Of a stretch of DNA of 64,000 bases, positions 49,379 through 61,286 are shown in pieces. Under the pieces are notes generated by a model. That model saw only the letters and a list, made by a program, of their open reading frames with translations. It was not told the origin of the DNA and did no database searches. Position 1 is the first letter of the stretch. Every line of letters starts with the position of its first letter. The stretch spans positions 248,001 to 312,000 of the forward strand of contig CATQJL010000001.1 of the NCBI GenBank assembly GCA_958299035.1. The letters run 5' to 3'. A program made the translations under genes and the position numbers. Source of the DNA: Cylicocyclus nassatus. Lineage: Eukaryota > Nematoda > Chromadorea > Rhabditida > Strongylidae.

Positions 49379-51249
49379 CATTTGACGTTTCCGGAATTGT
49401 GAATTTTTGAAGGAATATGGGTGGCTATATATTGAGAATCGTTGTTTTTGCGAGCCATTGCAAAGGTACTCGGACCCGACCTCTGGGACTGGCCTGGAGT
49501 TTTGTATTAGATTCCTCATTTTCCAATAGAGCAGTACTAATCCTGGAAACATTTGACGTTCCCGGAATCGTGAATTTTTGAAGGAATATGGGTGGGTATA
49601 TATTGAGAATCGTTGTTTTTGCGAGCCATTGCAAAGGTACTCGGACCCAACCTCTGGGACTGGCCTGGAGTTTTGTATTAGATTTCTCACTTTCCAATAG
49701 AGCAGAACTAGTCCTGGAAACATTTGACGTTTCCGGAATCGTGAAGTTTTGAAGGAATATGGGTGGGTATATATTGAGAATCGTTGTTTTTGCGAGCCTG
49801 CAAGGGTACTCGGACCCGACCTCTAGGACTGGCCTGGAGTTTTGTATTAGATTTCTCACTTTCCAATAGAGCAGTACTAGTCCTGGAAGCATTTGACGTT
49901 TCCGGAATCGTGAATTTTTGAAGGAATATGGGTGGGTATATATTGAGAATCGTTGTTTTTGCGAGCCATTGCAAAGGTACTCGGACCCGACCTCTGGGAC
50001 TGCCCTGGAGTTTCGTATTAGATTTCTCACTTTCCAATAGAGAAGTACTAGTCCTGGAAACATTTGACGTTTCCGGAATCGTGAATTTTTGAAGGAATAT
50101 GGGTGGATATATTTTGAGAATCGTTGTTTTTGCGAGCCTGCAAGGGTACTCGGACCCGACCTCTAGGACTGGCCTGGAGTTTTGTATTAGATTTCTCACT
50201 TTCCAATAGAGCAGTACTAGTACTGGAAACATTTGACGTTTCCGGAATTGTGAATTTTTGAAGGAATATGGGTGGGTATATTTTGAGAATCGTTGTTTTT
50301 GCGAGCCTGCAAGGGTAGTCGGACCCGACCTCTAGGACTGGCCTGGAGTTTTGTATTAGATTTCTCACTTTCCAATAGAGCAGTACTAGTCCTGGAAGCA
50401 TTTGACGTTTCCGGAGTCGTGAATTTTTGAAGGAATATGGGTGGGTATATATTGAGAATCGTTGTTTTTGCGAGCCATTGCAAAGGTACTCGGACCCGAC
50501 CTCTGGGACTGGCCTGGAGTTTTGTATTAGATTTCTCATTTTCCAATAGAGCAGTACTAGTCCTGGAAACATTTGACGTTTCCGGAATGGTGAATTTTTG
50601 AAGGAATATGGGTGGGTATATTTTGAGAATCGTTGTTTTTGCGAGCCTGCAAGGGTACTCGGACCCGACCTCTAGGACTGGCCTGGAGTTTTGTATTAGA
50701 TTTCTCACTTTCCAATAGAGCAGTACTAGTCCTGGAAGCATTTGACGTTTCCGGAATCGTGAATTTTTGAAGGAATATGGGTGGGTATATATTGAGAATC
50801 GTTGTTTTTGCGAGCCATTGCAAAGGTACTCGGACCCGACCTCTGGGACTGCCCTGGAGTTTCGTATTAGATTTCTCACTTTCCAATAGAGAAGTACTAG
50901 TCCTGGAAACATTTGACGTTTCCGGAATCGTGAATTTTTGAAGGAATATGGGTGGGTATATTTTGAGAATCGTTGTTTTTGCGAGCCTGCAAGGGTACTC
51001 GGACCCGACCTCTAGGACTGGCCTGGAGTTTTGTATTAGATTTCTCACTTTCCAATAGAGCAGTACTAGTCCTGGAAGCATTTGACGTTTCCGGAGTCGT
51101 GAATTTTTGAAGGAATATGGGTGGGTATATATTGAGAATCGTTGTTTTTGCGAGCCATTGCAAAGGTACTCGGACCCGACCTCTGGGACTGGCCTGGAGT
51201 TTTGTATTAGATTTCTCATTTTCCAATAGAGCAGAATTAGTCCTGGAAA
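49379..51249. repeat. 11-mer HOR unit 12, 1,871 bp
   Basis: Standard order and length, with 'tactaatcctgg'. Confidence 0.92.
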
Positions 51250-53120
51250 CATTTGACGTTTCCGGAATTGTGAATTTTTGAAGGAATATGGGTGGCTATA
51301 TATTGAGAATCGTTGTTTTTGCGAGCCATTGCAAAGGTACTCGGACCCGACCTCTGGGACTGGCCTGGAGTTTTGTATTAGATTCCTCATTTTCCAATAG
51401 AGCAGTACTAATCCTGGAAACATTTGACGTTCCCGGAATCGTGAATTTTTGAAGGAATATGGGTGGGTATATATTGAGAATCGTTGTTTTTGCGAGCCAT
51501 TGCAAAGGTACTCGGACCCAACCTCTGGGACTGGCCTGGAGTTTTGTATTAGATTTCTCACTTTCCAATAGAGCAGAACTAGTCCTGGAAACATTTGACG
51601 TTTCCGGAATCGTGAAGTTTTGAAGGAATATGGGTGGGTATATATTGAGAATCGTTGTTTTTGCGAGCCTGCAAGGGTACTCGGACCCGACCTCTAGGAC
51701 TGGCCTGGAGTTTTGTATTAGATTTCTCACTTTCCAATAGAGCAGTACTAGTCCTGGAAGCATTTGACGTTTCCGGAATCGTGAATTTTTGAAGGAATAT
51801 GGGTGGGTATATATTGAGAATCGTTGTTTTTGCGAGCCATTGCAAAGGTACTCGGACCCGACCTCTGGGACTGCCCTGGAGTTTCGTATTAGATTTCTCA
51901 CTTTCCAATAGAGAAGTACTAGTCCTGGAAACATTTGACGTTTCCGGAATCGTGAATTTTTGAAGGAATATGGGTGGATATATTTTGAGAATCGTTGTTT
52001 TTGCGAGCCTGCAAGGGTACTCGGACCCGACCTCTAGGACTGGCCTGGAGTTTTGTATTAGATTTCTCACTTTCCAATAGAGCAGTACTAGTACTGGAAA
52101 CATTTGACGTTTCCGGAATTGTGAATTTTTGAAGGAATATGGGTGGGTATATTTTGAGAATCGTTGTTTTTGCGAGCCTGCAAGGGTAGTCGGACCCGAC
52201 CTCTAGGACTGGCCTGGAGTTTTGTATTAGATTTCTCACTTTCCAATAGAGCAGTACTAGTCCTGGAAGCATTTGACGTTTCCGGAGTCGTGAATTTTTG
52301 AAGGAATATGGGTGGGTATATATTGAGAATCGTTGTTTTTGCGAGCCATTGCAAAGGTACTCGGACCCGACCTCTGGGACTGGCCTGGAGTTTTGTATTA
52401 GATTTCTCATTTTCCAATAGAGCAGTACTAGTCCTGGAAACATTTGACGTTTCCGGAATGGTGAATTTTTGAAGGAATATGGGTGGGTATATTTTGAGAA
52501 TCGTTGTTTTTGCGAGCCTGCAAGGGTACTCGGACCCGACCTCTAGGACTGGCCTGGAGTTTTGTATTAGATTTCTCACTTTCCAATAGAGCAGTACTAG
52601 TCCTGGAAGCATTTGACGTTTCCGGAATCGTGAATTTTTGAAGGAATATGGGTGGGTATATATTGAGAATCGTTGTTTTTGCGAGCCATTGCAAAGGTAC
52701 TCGGACCCGACCTCTGGGACTGCCCTGGAGTTTCGTATTAGATTTCTCACTTTCCAATAGAGAAGTACTAGTCCTGGAAACATTTGACGTTTCCGGAATC
52801 GTGAATTTTTGAAGGAATATGGGTGGGTATATTTTGAGAATCGTTGTTTTTGCGAGCCTGCAAGGGTACTCGGACCCGACCTCTAGGACTGGCCTGGAGT
52901 TTTGTATTAGATTTCTCACTTTCCAATAGAGCAGTACTAGTCCTGGAAGCATTTGACGTTTCCGGAGTCGTGAATTTTTGAAGGAATATGGGTGGGTATA
53001 TATTGAGAATCGTTGTTTTTGCGAGCCATTGCAAAGGTACTCGGACCCGACCTCTGGGACTGGCCTGGAGTTTTGTATTAGATTTCTCATTTTCCAATAG
53101 AGCAGAATTAGTCCTGGAAA
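51250..53120. repeat. 11-mer HOR unit 13, 1,871 bp
   Basis: Standard order and length. Last of four adjacent units with 'tactaatcctgg'. Confidence 0.92.
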
Positions 53121-54822
53121 CATTTGACGTTTCCGGAATTGTGAATTTTTGAAGGAATATGGGTGGCTATATATTGAGAATCGTTGTTTTTGCGAGCCAT
53201 TGCAAAGGTACTCGGACCCGACCTCTGGGACTGGCCTGGAGTTTTGTATTAGATTCCTCATTTTCCAATAGAGCAGTACTAGTCCTGGAAACATTTGACG
53301 TTCCCGGAATCGTGAATTTTTGAAGGAATATGGGTGGGTATATATTGAGAATCGTTGTTTTTGCGAGCCATTGCAAAGGTACTCGGACCCAACCTCTGGG
53401 ACTGGCCTGGAGTTTTGTATTAGATTTCTCACTTTCCAATAGAGCAGAACTAGTCCTGGAAACATTTGACGTTTCCGGAATCGTGAAGTTTTGAAGGAAT
53501 ATGGGTGGGTATATATTGAGAATCGTTGTTTTTGCGAGCCTGCAAGGGTACTCGGACCCGACCTCTAGGACTGGCCTGGAGTTTTGTATTAGATTTCTCA
53601 CTTTCCAATAGAGCAGTACTAGTCCTGGAAGCATTTGACGTTTCCGGAATCGTGAATTTTTGAAGGAATATGGGTGGGTATATATTGAGAATCGTTGTTT
53701 TTGCGAGCCATTGCAAAGGTACTCGGACCCGACCTCTGGGACTGCCCTGGAGTTTCGTATTAGATTTCTCACTTTCCAATAGAGAAGTACTAGTCCTGGA
53801 AACATTTGACGTTTCCGGAATCGTGAATTTTTGAAGGAATATGGGTGGATATATTTTGAGAATCGTTGTTTTTGCGAGCCTGCAAGGGTACTCGGACCCG
53901 ACCTCTAGGACTGGCCTGGAGTTTTGTATTAGATTTCTCACTTTCCAATAGAGTAGTACTAGTCCTGGAAGCATTTGACGTTTCCGGAGTCGTGAATTTT
54001 TGAAGGAATATGGGTGGGTATATATTGAGAATCGTTGTTTTTGCGAGCCATTGCAAAGGTACTCGGACCCGACCTCTGGGACTGGCCTGGAGTTTTGTAT
54101 TAGATTTCTCATTTTCCAATAGAGCAGTACTAGTCCTGGAAACATTTGACGTTTCCGGAATGGTGAATTTTTGAAGGAATATGGGTGGGTATATTTTGAG
54201 AATCGTTGTTTTTGCGAGCCTGCAAGGGTACTCGGACCCGACCTCTAGGACTGGCCTGGAGTTTTGTATTAGATTTCTCACTTTCCAATAGAGCAGTACT
54301 AGTCCTGGAAGCATTTGACGTTTCCGGAATCGTGAATTTTTGAAGGAATATGGGTGGGTATATATTGAGAATCGTTGTTTTTGCGAGCCATTGCAAAGGT
54401 ACTCGGACCCGACCTCTGGGACTGCCCTGGAGTTTCGTATTAGATTTCTCACTTTCCAATAGAGAAGTACTAGTCCTGGAAACATTTGACGTTTCCGGAA
54501 TCGTGAATTTTTGAAGGAATATGGGTGGGTATATTTTGAGAATCGTTGTTTTTGCGAGCCTGCAAGGGTACTCGGACCCGACCTCTAGGACTGGCCTGGA
54601 GTTTTGTATTAGATTTCTCACTTTCCAATAGAGCAGTACTAGTCCTGGAAGCATTTGACGTTTCCGGAGTCGTGAATTTTTGAAGGAATATGGGTGGGTA
54701 TATATTGAGAATCGTTGTTTTTGCGAGCCATTGCAAAGGTACTCGGACCCGACCTCTGGGACTGGCCTGGAGTTTTGTATTAGATTTCTCATTTTCCAAT
54801 AGAGCAGAATTAGTCCTGGAAA
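53121..54822. repeat. 11-mer HOR unit 14, 1,702 bp (10 monomers)
   Basis: Lacks the 'gggtagtcgg' monomer; the joining monomer shows the private change 'agagtagtactag' near 53,952. Has 'tactagtcctgg' rather than 'tactaatcctgg'. Confidence 0.88.
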
Positions 54823-55333
54823 CATTTGACGTTTCCGGAATTGTGAATTTTTGAAGGAATATGGGTGGCTATATATTGAGAATCGTTGTTTTTGCGAGCC
54901 ATTGCAAAGGTACTCGGACCCGACCTCTGAGACTGGCCTGGAGTTTTGTATTAGATTCCTCATTTTCCAATAGAGCAGTACTAGTCCTGGAAACATTTGA
55001 CGTTCCCGGAATCGTGAATTTTTGAAGGAATATGGGTGGGTATATTTTGAGAATCGTTGTTTTTGCGAGCCTGCAAGGGTACTCGGACCCGACCTCTAGG
55101 ACTGGCCTGGAGTTTTGTATTAGATTTCTCACTTTCCAATAGAGCAGTACTAGTCCTGGAAGCATTTGACGTTTCCGGAGTCGTGAATTTTTGAAGGAAT
55201 ATGGGTGGGTATATATTGAGAATCGTTGTTTTTGCGAGCCATTGCAAAGGTACTCGGACCCGACCTCTGGGACTGGCCTGGAGTTTTGTATTAGATTTCT
55301 CATTTTCCAATAGAGCAGAATTAGTCCTGGAAA
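54823..55333. repeat. 11-mer HOR unit 15, contracted to 511 bp (3 monomers)
   Basis: The 'ggtggctatat' monomer is joined directly to a late B/A dimer of the unit; the middle eight monomers are missing. Private change 'ctctgagactgg' near 54,927. Confidence 0.87.
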
Positions 55334-56015
55334 CATTTGACGTTTCCGGAATTGTGAATTTTTGAAGGAATATGGGTGGCTATATATTGAGAATCGTTGT
55401 TTTTGCGAGCCATTGCAAAGGTACTCGGACCCGACCTCTGGGACTGGCCTGGAGTTTTGTATTAGATTCCTCATTTTCCAATAGAGCAGTACTAGTCCTG
55501 GAAACATTTGACGTTCCCGGAATCGTGAATTTTTGAAGGAATATGGGTGGGTATATATTGAGAATCGTTGTTTTTGCGAGCCATTGCAAAGGTACTCGGA
55601 CCCAACCTCTGGGACTGGCCTGGAGTTTTGTATTAGATTTCTCACTTTCCAATAGAGCAGAACTAGTCCTGGAAACATTTGACGTTTCCGGAATCGTGAA
55701 GTTTTGAAGGAATATGGGTGGGTATATATTGAGAATCGTTGTTTTTGCGAGCCTGCAAGGGTACTCGGACCCGACCTCTAGGACTGGCCTGGAGTTTTGT
55801 ATTAGATTTCTCACTTTCCAATAGAGCAGTACTAGTCCTGGAAGCATTTGACGTTTCCGGAGTCGTGAATTTTTGAAGGAATATGGGTGGGTATATATTG
55901 AGAATCGTTGTTTTTGCGAGCCATTGCAAAGGTACTCGGACCCGACCTCTGGGACTGGCCTGGAGTTTTGTATTAGATTTCTCATTTTCCAATAGAGCAG
56001 AATTAGTCCTGGAAA
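55334..56015. repeat. 11-mer HOR unit 16, contracted to 682 bp (4 monomers)
   Basis: Keeps the first two monomers and a chimera, then jumps to the final type A monomer of the unit. Confidence 0.87.
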
Positions 56016-56526
56016 CATTTGACGTTTCCGGAATTGTGAATTTTTGAAGGAATATGGGTGGCTATATATTGAGAATCGTTGTTTTTGCGAGCCATTGCAA
56101 AGGTACTCGGACCCGACCTCTGGGACTGGCCTGGAGTTTTGTATTAGATTCCTCATTTTCCAATAGAGCAGTACTAGTCCTGGAAACATTTGACGTTCCC
56201 GGAATCGTGAATTTTTGAAGGAATATGGGTGGGTATATTTTGAGAATCGTTGTTTTTGCGAGCCTGCAAGGGTACTCGGACCCGACCTCTAGGACTGGCC
56301 TGGAGTTTTGTATTAGATTTCTCACTTTCCAATAGAGCAGTACTAGTCCTGGAAGCATTTGACGTTTCCGGAGTCGTGAATTTTTGAAGGAATATGGGTG
56401 GGTATATATTGAGAATCGTTGTTTTTGCGAGCCATTGCAAAGGTACTCGGACCCGACCTCTGGGACTGGCCTGGAGTTTTGTATTAGATTTCTCATTTTC
56501 CAATAGAGCAGAATTAGTCCTGGAAA
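56016..56526. repeat. 11-mer HOR unit 17, contracted to 511 bp (3 monomers)
   Basis: Same three-monomer order as unit 15. Confidence 0.87.
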
Positions 56527-57717
56527 CATTTGACGTTTCCGGAATTGTGAATTTTTGAAGGAATATGGGTGGCTATATATTGAGAATCGTTGTTTTTGCG
56601 AGCCATTGCAAAGGTACTCGGACCCGACCTCTGGGACTGGCCTGGAGTTTTGTATTAGATTCCTCATTTTCCAATAGAGCAGTACTAGTCCTGGAAACAT
56701 TTGACGTTCCCGGAATCGTGAATTTTTGAAGGAATATGGGTGGGTATATATTGAGAATCGTTGTTTTTGCGAGCCATTGCAAAGGTACTCGGACCCAACC
56801 TCTGGGACTGGCCTGGAGTTTTGTATTAGATTTCTCACTTTCCAATAGAGCAGAACTAGTCCTGGAAACATTTGACGTTTCCGGAATCGTGAAGTTTTGA
56901 AGGAATATGGGTGGGTATATATTGAGAATCGTTGTTTTTGCGAGCCTGCAAGGGTACTCGGACCCGACCTCTAGGACTGGCCTGGAGTTTTGTATTAGAT
57001 TTCTCACTTTCCAATAGAGCAGTACTAGTCCTGGAAGCATTTGACGTTTCCGGAATCGTGAATTTTTGAAGGAATATGGGTGGGTATATATTGAGAATCG
57101 TTGTTTTTGCGAGCCATTGCAAAGGTACTCGGACCCGACCTCTGGGACTGCCCTGGAGTTTCGTATTAGATTTCTCACTTTCCAATAGAGAAGTACTAGT
57201 CCTGGAAACATTTGACGTTTCCGGAATCGTGAATTTTTGAAGGAATATGGGTGGATATATTTTGAGAATCGTTGTTTTTGCGAGCCTGCAAGGGTACTCG
57301 GACCCGACCTCTAGGACTGGCCTGGAGTTTTGTATTAGATTTCTCACTTTCCAATAGAGCAGTACTAGTACTGGAAACATTTGACGTTTCCGGAATTGTG
57401 AATTTTTGAAGGAATATGGGTGGGTATATTTTGAGAATCGTTGTTTTTGCGAGCCTGCAAGGGTAGTCGGACCCGACCTCTAGGACTGGCCTGGAGTTTT
57501 GTATTAGATTTCTCACTTTCCAATAGAGCAGTACTAGTTTTGGAAGCATTTGACGTTTCCGGAGTCGTGAATTTTTGAAGGAATATGGGTGGGTATATAT
57601 TGAGAATCGTTGTTTTTGCGAGCCATTGCAAAGGTACTCGGACCCGACCTCTGGGACTGGCCTGGAGTTTTGTATTAGATTTCTCATTTTCCAATAGAGC
57701 AGTACTAGTCCTGGAAA
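56527..57717. repeat. 11-mer HOR unit 18, 1,191 bp (7 monomers)
   Basis: Keeps the first seven monomers of the standard unit, including 'gggtggatatat' and 'gggtagtcgg', and lacks the last four. Carries the private variant 'tactagttttgg' near 57,532. Confidence 0.88.
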
Positions 57718-59246
57718 CATTTGACGTTTCCGGAATTGTGAATTTTTGAAGGAATATGGGTGGCTATATATTGAGAATCGTTGTTTTTGCGAGCCATTGC
57801 AAAGGTACTCGGACCCGACCTCTGGGACTGGCCTGGAGTTTTGTATTAGATTCCTCATTTTCCAATAGAGCAGTACTAGTCCTGGAAACATTTGACGTTC
57901 CCGGAATCGTGAATTTTTGAAGGAATATGGGTGGGTATATATTGAGAATCGTTGTTTTTGCGAGCCATTGCAAAGGTACTCGGACCCAACCTCTGGGACT
58001 GGCCTGGAGTTTTGTATTAGATTTCTCACTTTCCAATAGAGCAGAACTAGTCCTGGAAACATTTGACGTTTCCGGAATCGTGAAGTTTTGAAGGAATATG
58101 GGTGGGTATATATTGAGAATCGTTGTTTTTGCGAGCCTGCAAGGGTACTCGGACCCGACCTCTAGGACTGGCCTGGAGTTTTGTATTAGATTTCTCACTT
58201 TCCAATAGAGCAGTACTAGTCCTGGAAGCATTTGACGTTTCCGGAATCGTGAATTTTTGAAGGAATATGGGTGGGTATATATTGAGAATCGTTGTTTTTG
58301 CGAGCCATTGCAAAGGTACTCGGACCCGACCTCTGGGACTGCCCTGGAGTTTCGTATTAGATTTCTCACTTTCCAATAGAGAAGTACTAGTCCTGGAAAC
58401 ATTTGACGTTTCCGGAATCGTGAATTTTTGAAGGAATATGGGTGGATATATTTTGAGAATCGTTGTTTTTGCGAGCCTGCAAGGGTACTCGGACCCGACC
58501 TCTAGGACTGGCCTGGAGTTTTGTATTAGATTTCTCACTTTCCAATAGAGCAGTACTAGTACTGGAAACATTTGACGTTTCCGGAATTGTGAATTTTTGA
58601 AGGAATATGGGTGGGTATATTTTGAGAATCGTTGTTTTTGCGAGCCTGCAAGGGTAGTCGGACCCGACCTCTAGGACTGCCCTGGAGTTTCGTATTAGAT
58701 TTCTCACTTTCCAATAGAGAAGTACTAGTCCTGGAAACATTTGACGTTTCCGGAATCGTGAATTTTTGAAGGAATATGGGTGGATATATTTTGAGAATCG
58801 TTGTTTTTGCGAGCCTGCAAGGGTACTCGGACCCGACCTCTAGGACTGGCCTGGAGTTTTGTATTAGATTTCTCACTTTCCAATAGAGCAGTACTAGTAC
58901 TGGAAACATTTGACGTTTCCGGAATTGTGAATTTTTGAAGGAATATGGGTGGGTATATTTTGAGAATCGTTGTTTTTGCGAGCCTGCAAGGGTAGTCGGA
59001 CCCGACCTCTAGGACTGGCCTGGAGTTTTGTATTAGATTTCTCACTTTCCAATAGAGCAGTACTAGTTTTGGAAGCATTTGACGTTTCCGGAGTCGTGAA
59101 TTTTTGAAGGAATATGGGTGGGTATATATTGAGAATCGTTGTTTTTGCGAGCCATTGCAAAGGTACTCGGACCCGACCTCTGGGACTGGCCTGGAGTTTT
59201 GTATTAGATTTCTCATTTTCCAATAGAGCAGTACTAGTCCTGGAAA
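57718..59246. repeat. 11-mer HOR unit 19, 1,529 bp (9 monomers) with a visible junction
   Basis: Repeats unit 18 with a 1,529 bp offset, including 'tactagttttgg' near 59,061. It contains the 'gggtggatatat' and 'gggtagtcgg' pair twice, separated by a chimeric monomer at 58,569-58,737. Confidence 0.88.
58569..58737 (+). repeat. Chimeric junction monomer inside HOR unit 19
   Basis: Starts as the 'gggtagtcgg' type B monomer and, after 'ctctaggact', continues as the 'gccctggagtttcg' type A variant, ending with 'agagaagtactag'. The sequence then repeats the monomers already seen 1,529 bp earlier. This is what an unequal crossover between two misaligned units leaves behind. Confidence 0.85.
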
Positions 59247-61286
59247 CATTTGACGTTTCCGGAATTGTGAATTTTTGAAGGAATATGGGTGGCTATATAT
59301 TGAGAATCGTTGTTTTTGCGAGCCATTGCAAAGGTACTCGGACCCGACCTCTGGGACTGGCCTGGAGTTTTGTATTAGATTCCTCATTTTCCAATAGAGC
59401 AGTACTAGTCCTGGAAACATTTGACGTTCCCGGAATCGTGAATTTTTGAAGGAATATGGGTGGGTATATATTGAGAATCGTTGTTTTTGCGAGCCATTGC
59501 AAAGGTACTCGGACCCAACCTCTGGGACTGGCCTGGAGTTTTGTATTAGATTTCTCACTTTCCAATAGAGCAGAACTAGTCCTGGAAACATTTGACGTTT
59601 CCGGAATCGTGAAGTTTTGAAGGAATATGGGTGGGTATATATTGAGAATCGTTGTTTTTGCGAGCCTGCAAGGGTACTCGGACCCGACCTCTAGGACTGG
59701 CCTGGAGTTTTGTATTAGATTTCTCACTTTCCAATAGAGCAGTACTAGTCCTGGAAGCATTTGACGTTTCCGGAATCGTGAATTTTTGAAGGAATATGGG
59801 TGGGTATATATTGAGAATCGTTGTTTTTGCGAGCCATTGCAAAGGTACTCGGACCCGACCTCTGGGACTGCCCTGGAGTTTCGTATTAGATTTCTCACTT
59901 TCCAATAGAGAAGTACTAGTCCTGGAAACATTTGACGTTTCCGGAATCGTGAATTTTTGAAGGAATATGGGTGGATATATTTTGAGAATCGTTGTTTTTG
60001 CGAGCCTGCAAGGGTACTCGGACCCGACCTCTAGGACTGGCCTGGAGTTTTGTATTAGATTTCTCACTTTCCAATAGAGCAGTACTAGTACTGGAAACAT
60101 TTGACGTTTCCGGAATTGTGAATTTTTGAAGGAATATGGGTGGGTATATTTTGAGAATCGTTGTTTTTGCGAGCCTGCAAGGGTAGTCGGACCCGACCTC
60201 TAGGACTGGCCTGGAGTTTTGTATTAGATTTCTCACTTTCCAATAGAGCAGTACTAGTCCTGGAAGCATTTGACGTTTCCGGAGTCGTGAATTTTTGAAG
60301 GAATATGGGTGGGTATATATTGAGAATCGTTGTTTTTGCGAGCCATTGCAAAGGTACTCGGACCCGACCTCTGGGACTGGCCTGGAGTTTTGTATTAGAT
60401 TTCTCATTTTCCAATAGAGCAGTACTAGTCCTGGAAACATTTGACGTTTCCGGAATGGTGAATTTTTGAAGGAATATGGGTGGGTATATTTTGAGAATCG
60501 TTGTTTTTGCGAGCCTGCAAGGGTACTCGGACCCGACCTCTAGGACTGGCCTGGAGTTTTGTATTAGATTTCTCACTTTCCAATAGAGCAGTACTAGTCC
60601 TGGAAGCATTTGACGTTTCCGGAATCGTGAAGTTTTGAAGGAATATGGGTGGGTATATATTGAGAATCGTTGTTTTTGCGAGCCATTGCAAAGGTACTCG
60701 GACCCGACCTCTGGGACTGCCCTGGAGTTTCGTATTAGATTTCTCACTTTCCAATAGAGAAGTACTAGTCCTGGAAACATTTGACGTTTCCGGAATCGTG
60801 AATTTTTGAAGGAATATGGGTGGATATATTTTGAGAATCGTTGTTTTTGCGAGCCTGCAAGGGTACTCGGACCCGACCTCTAGGACTGGCCTGGAGTTTT
60901 GTATTAGATTTCTCACTTTCCAATAGAGAAGTACTAGTCCTGGAAACATTTGACGTTTCCGGAATCGTGAATTTTTGAAGGAATATGGGTGGGTATATTT
61001 TGAGAATCGTTGTTTTTGCGAGCCTGCAAGGGTACTCGGACCCGACCTCTAGGACTGGCCTGGAGTTTTGTATTAGATTTCTCACTTTCCAATAGAGCAG
61101 TACTAGTCCTGGAAGCATTTGACGTTTCCGGAGTCGTGAATTTTTGAAGGAATATGGGTGGGTATATATTGAGAATCGTTGTTTTTGCGAGCCATTGCAA
61201 AGGTACTCGGACCCGACCTCTGGGACTGGCCTGGAGTTTTGTATTAGATTTCTCATTTTCCAATAGAGCAGAATTAGTCCTGGAAA
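59247..61286. repeat. 11-mer HOR unit 20, 2,040 bp (12 monomers)
   Basis: Standard order with one extra monomer; 'gggtggatatat' occurs twice (near 59,972 and 60,822). Confidence 0.88.
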
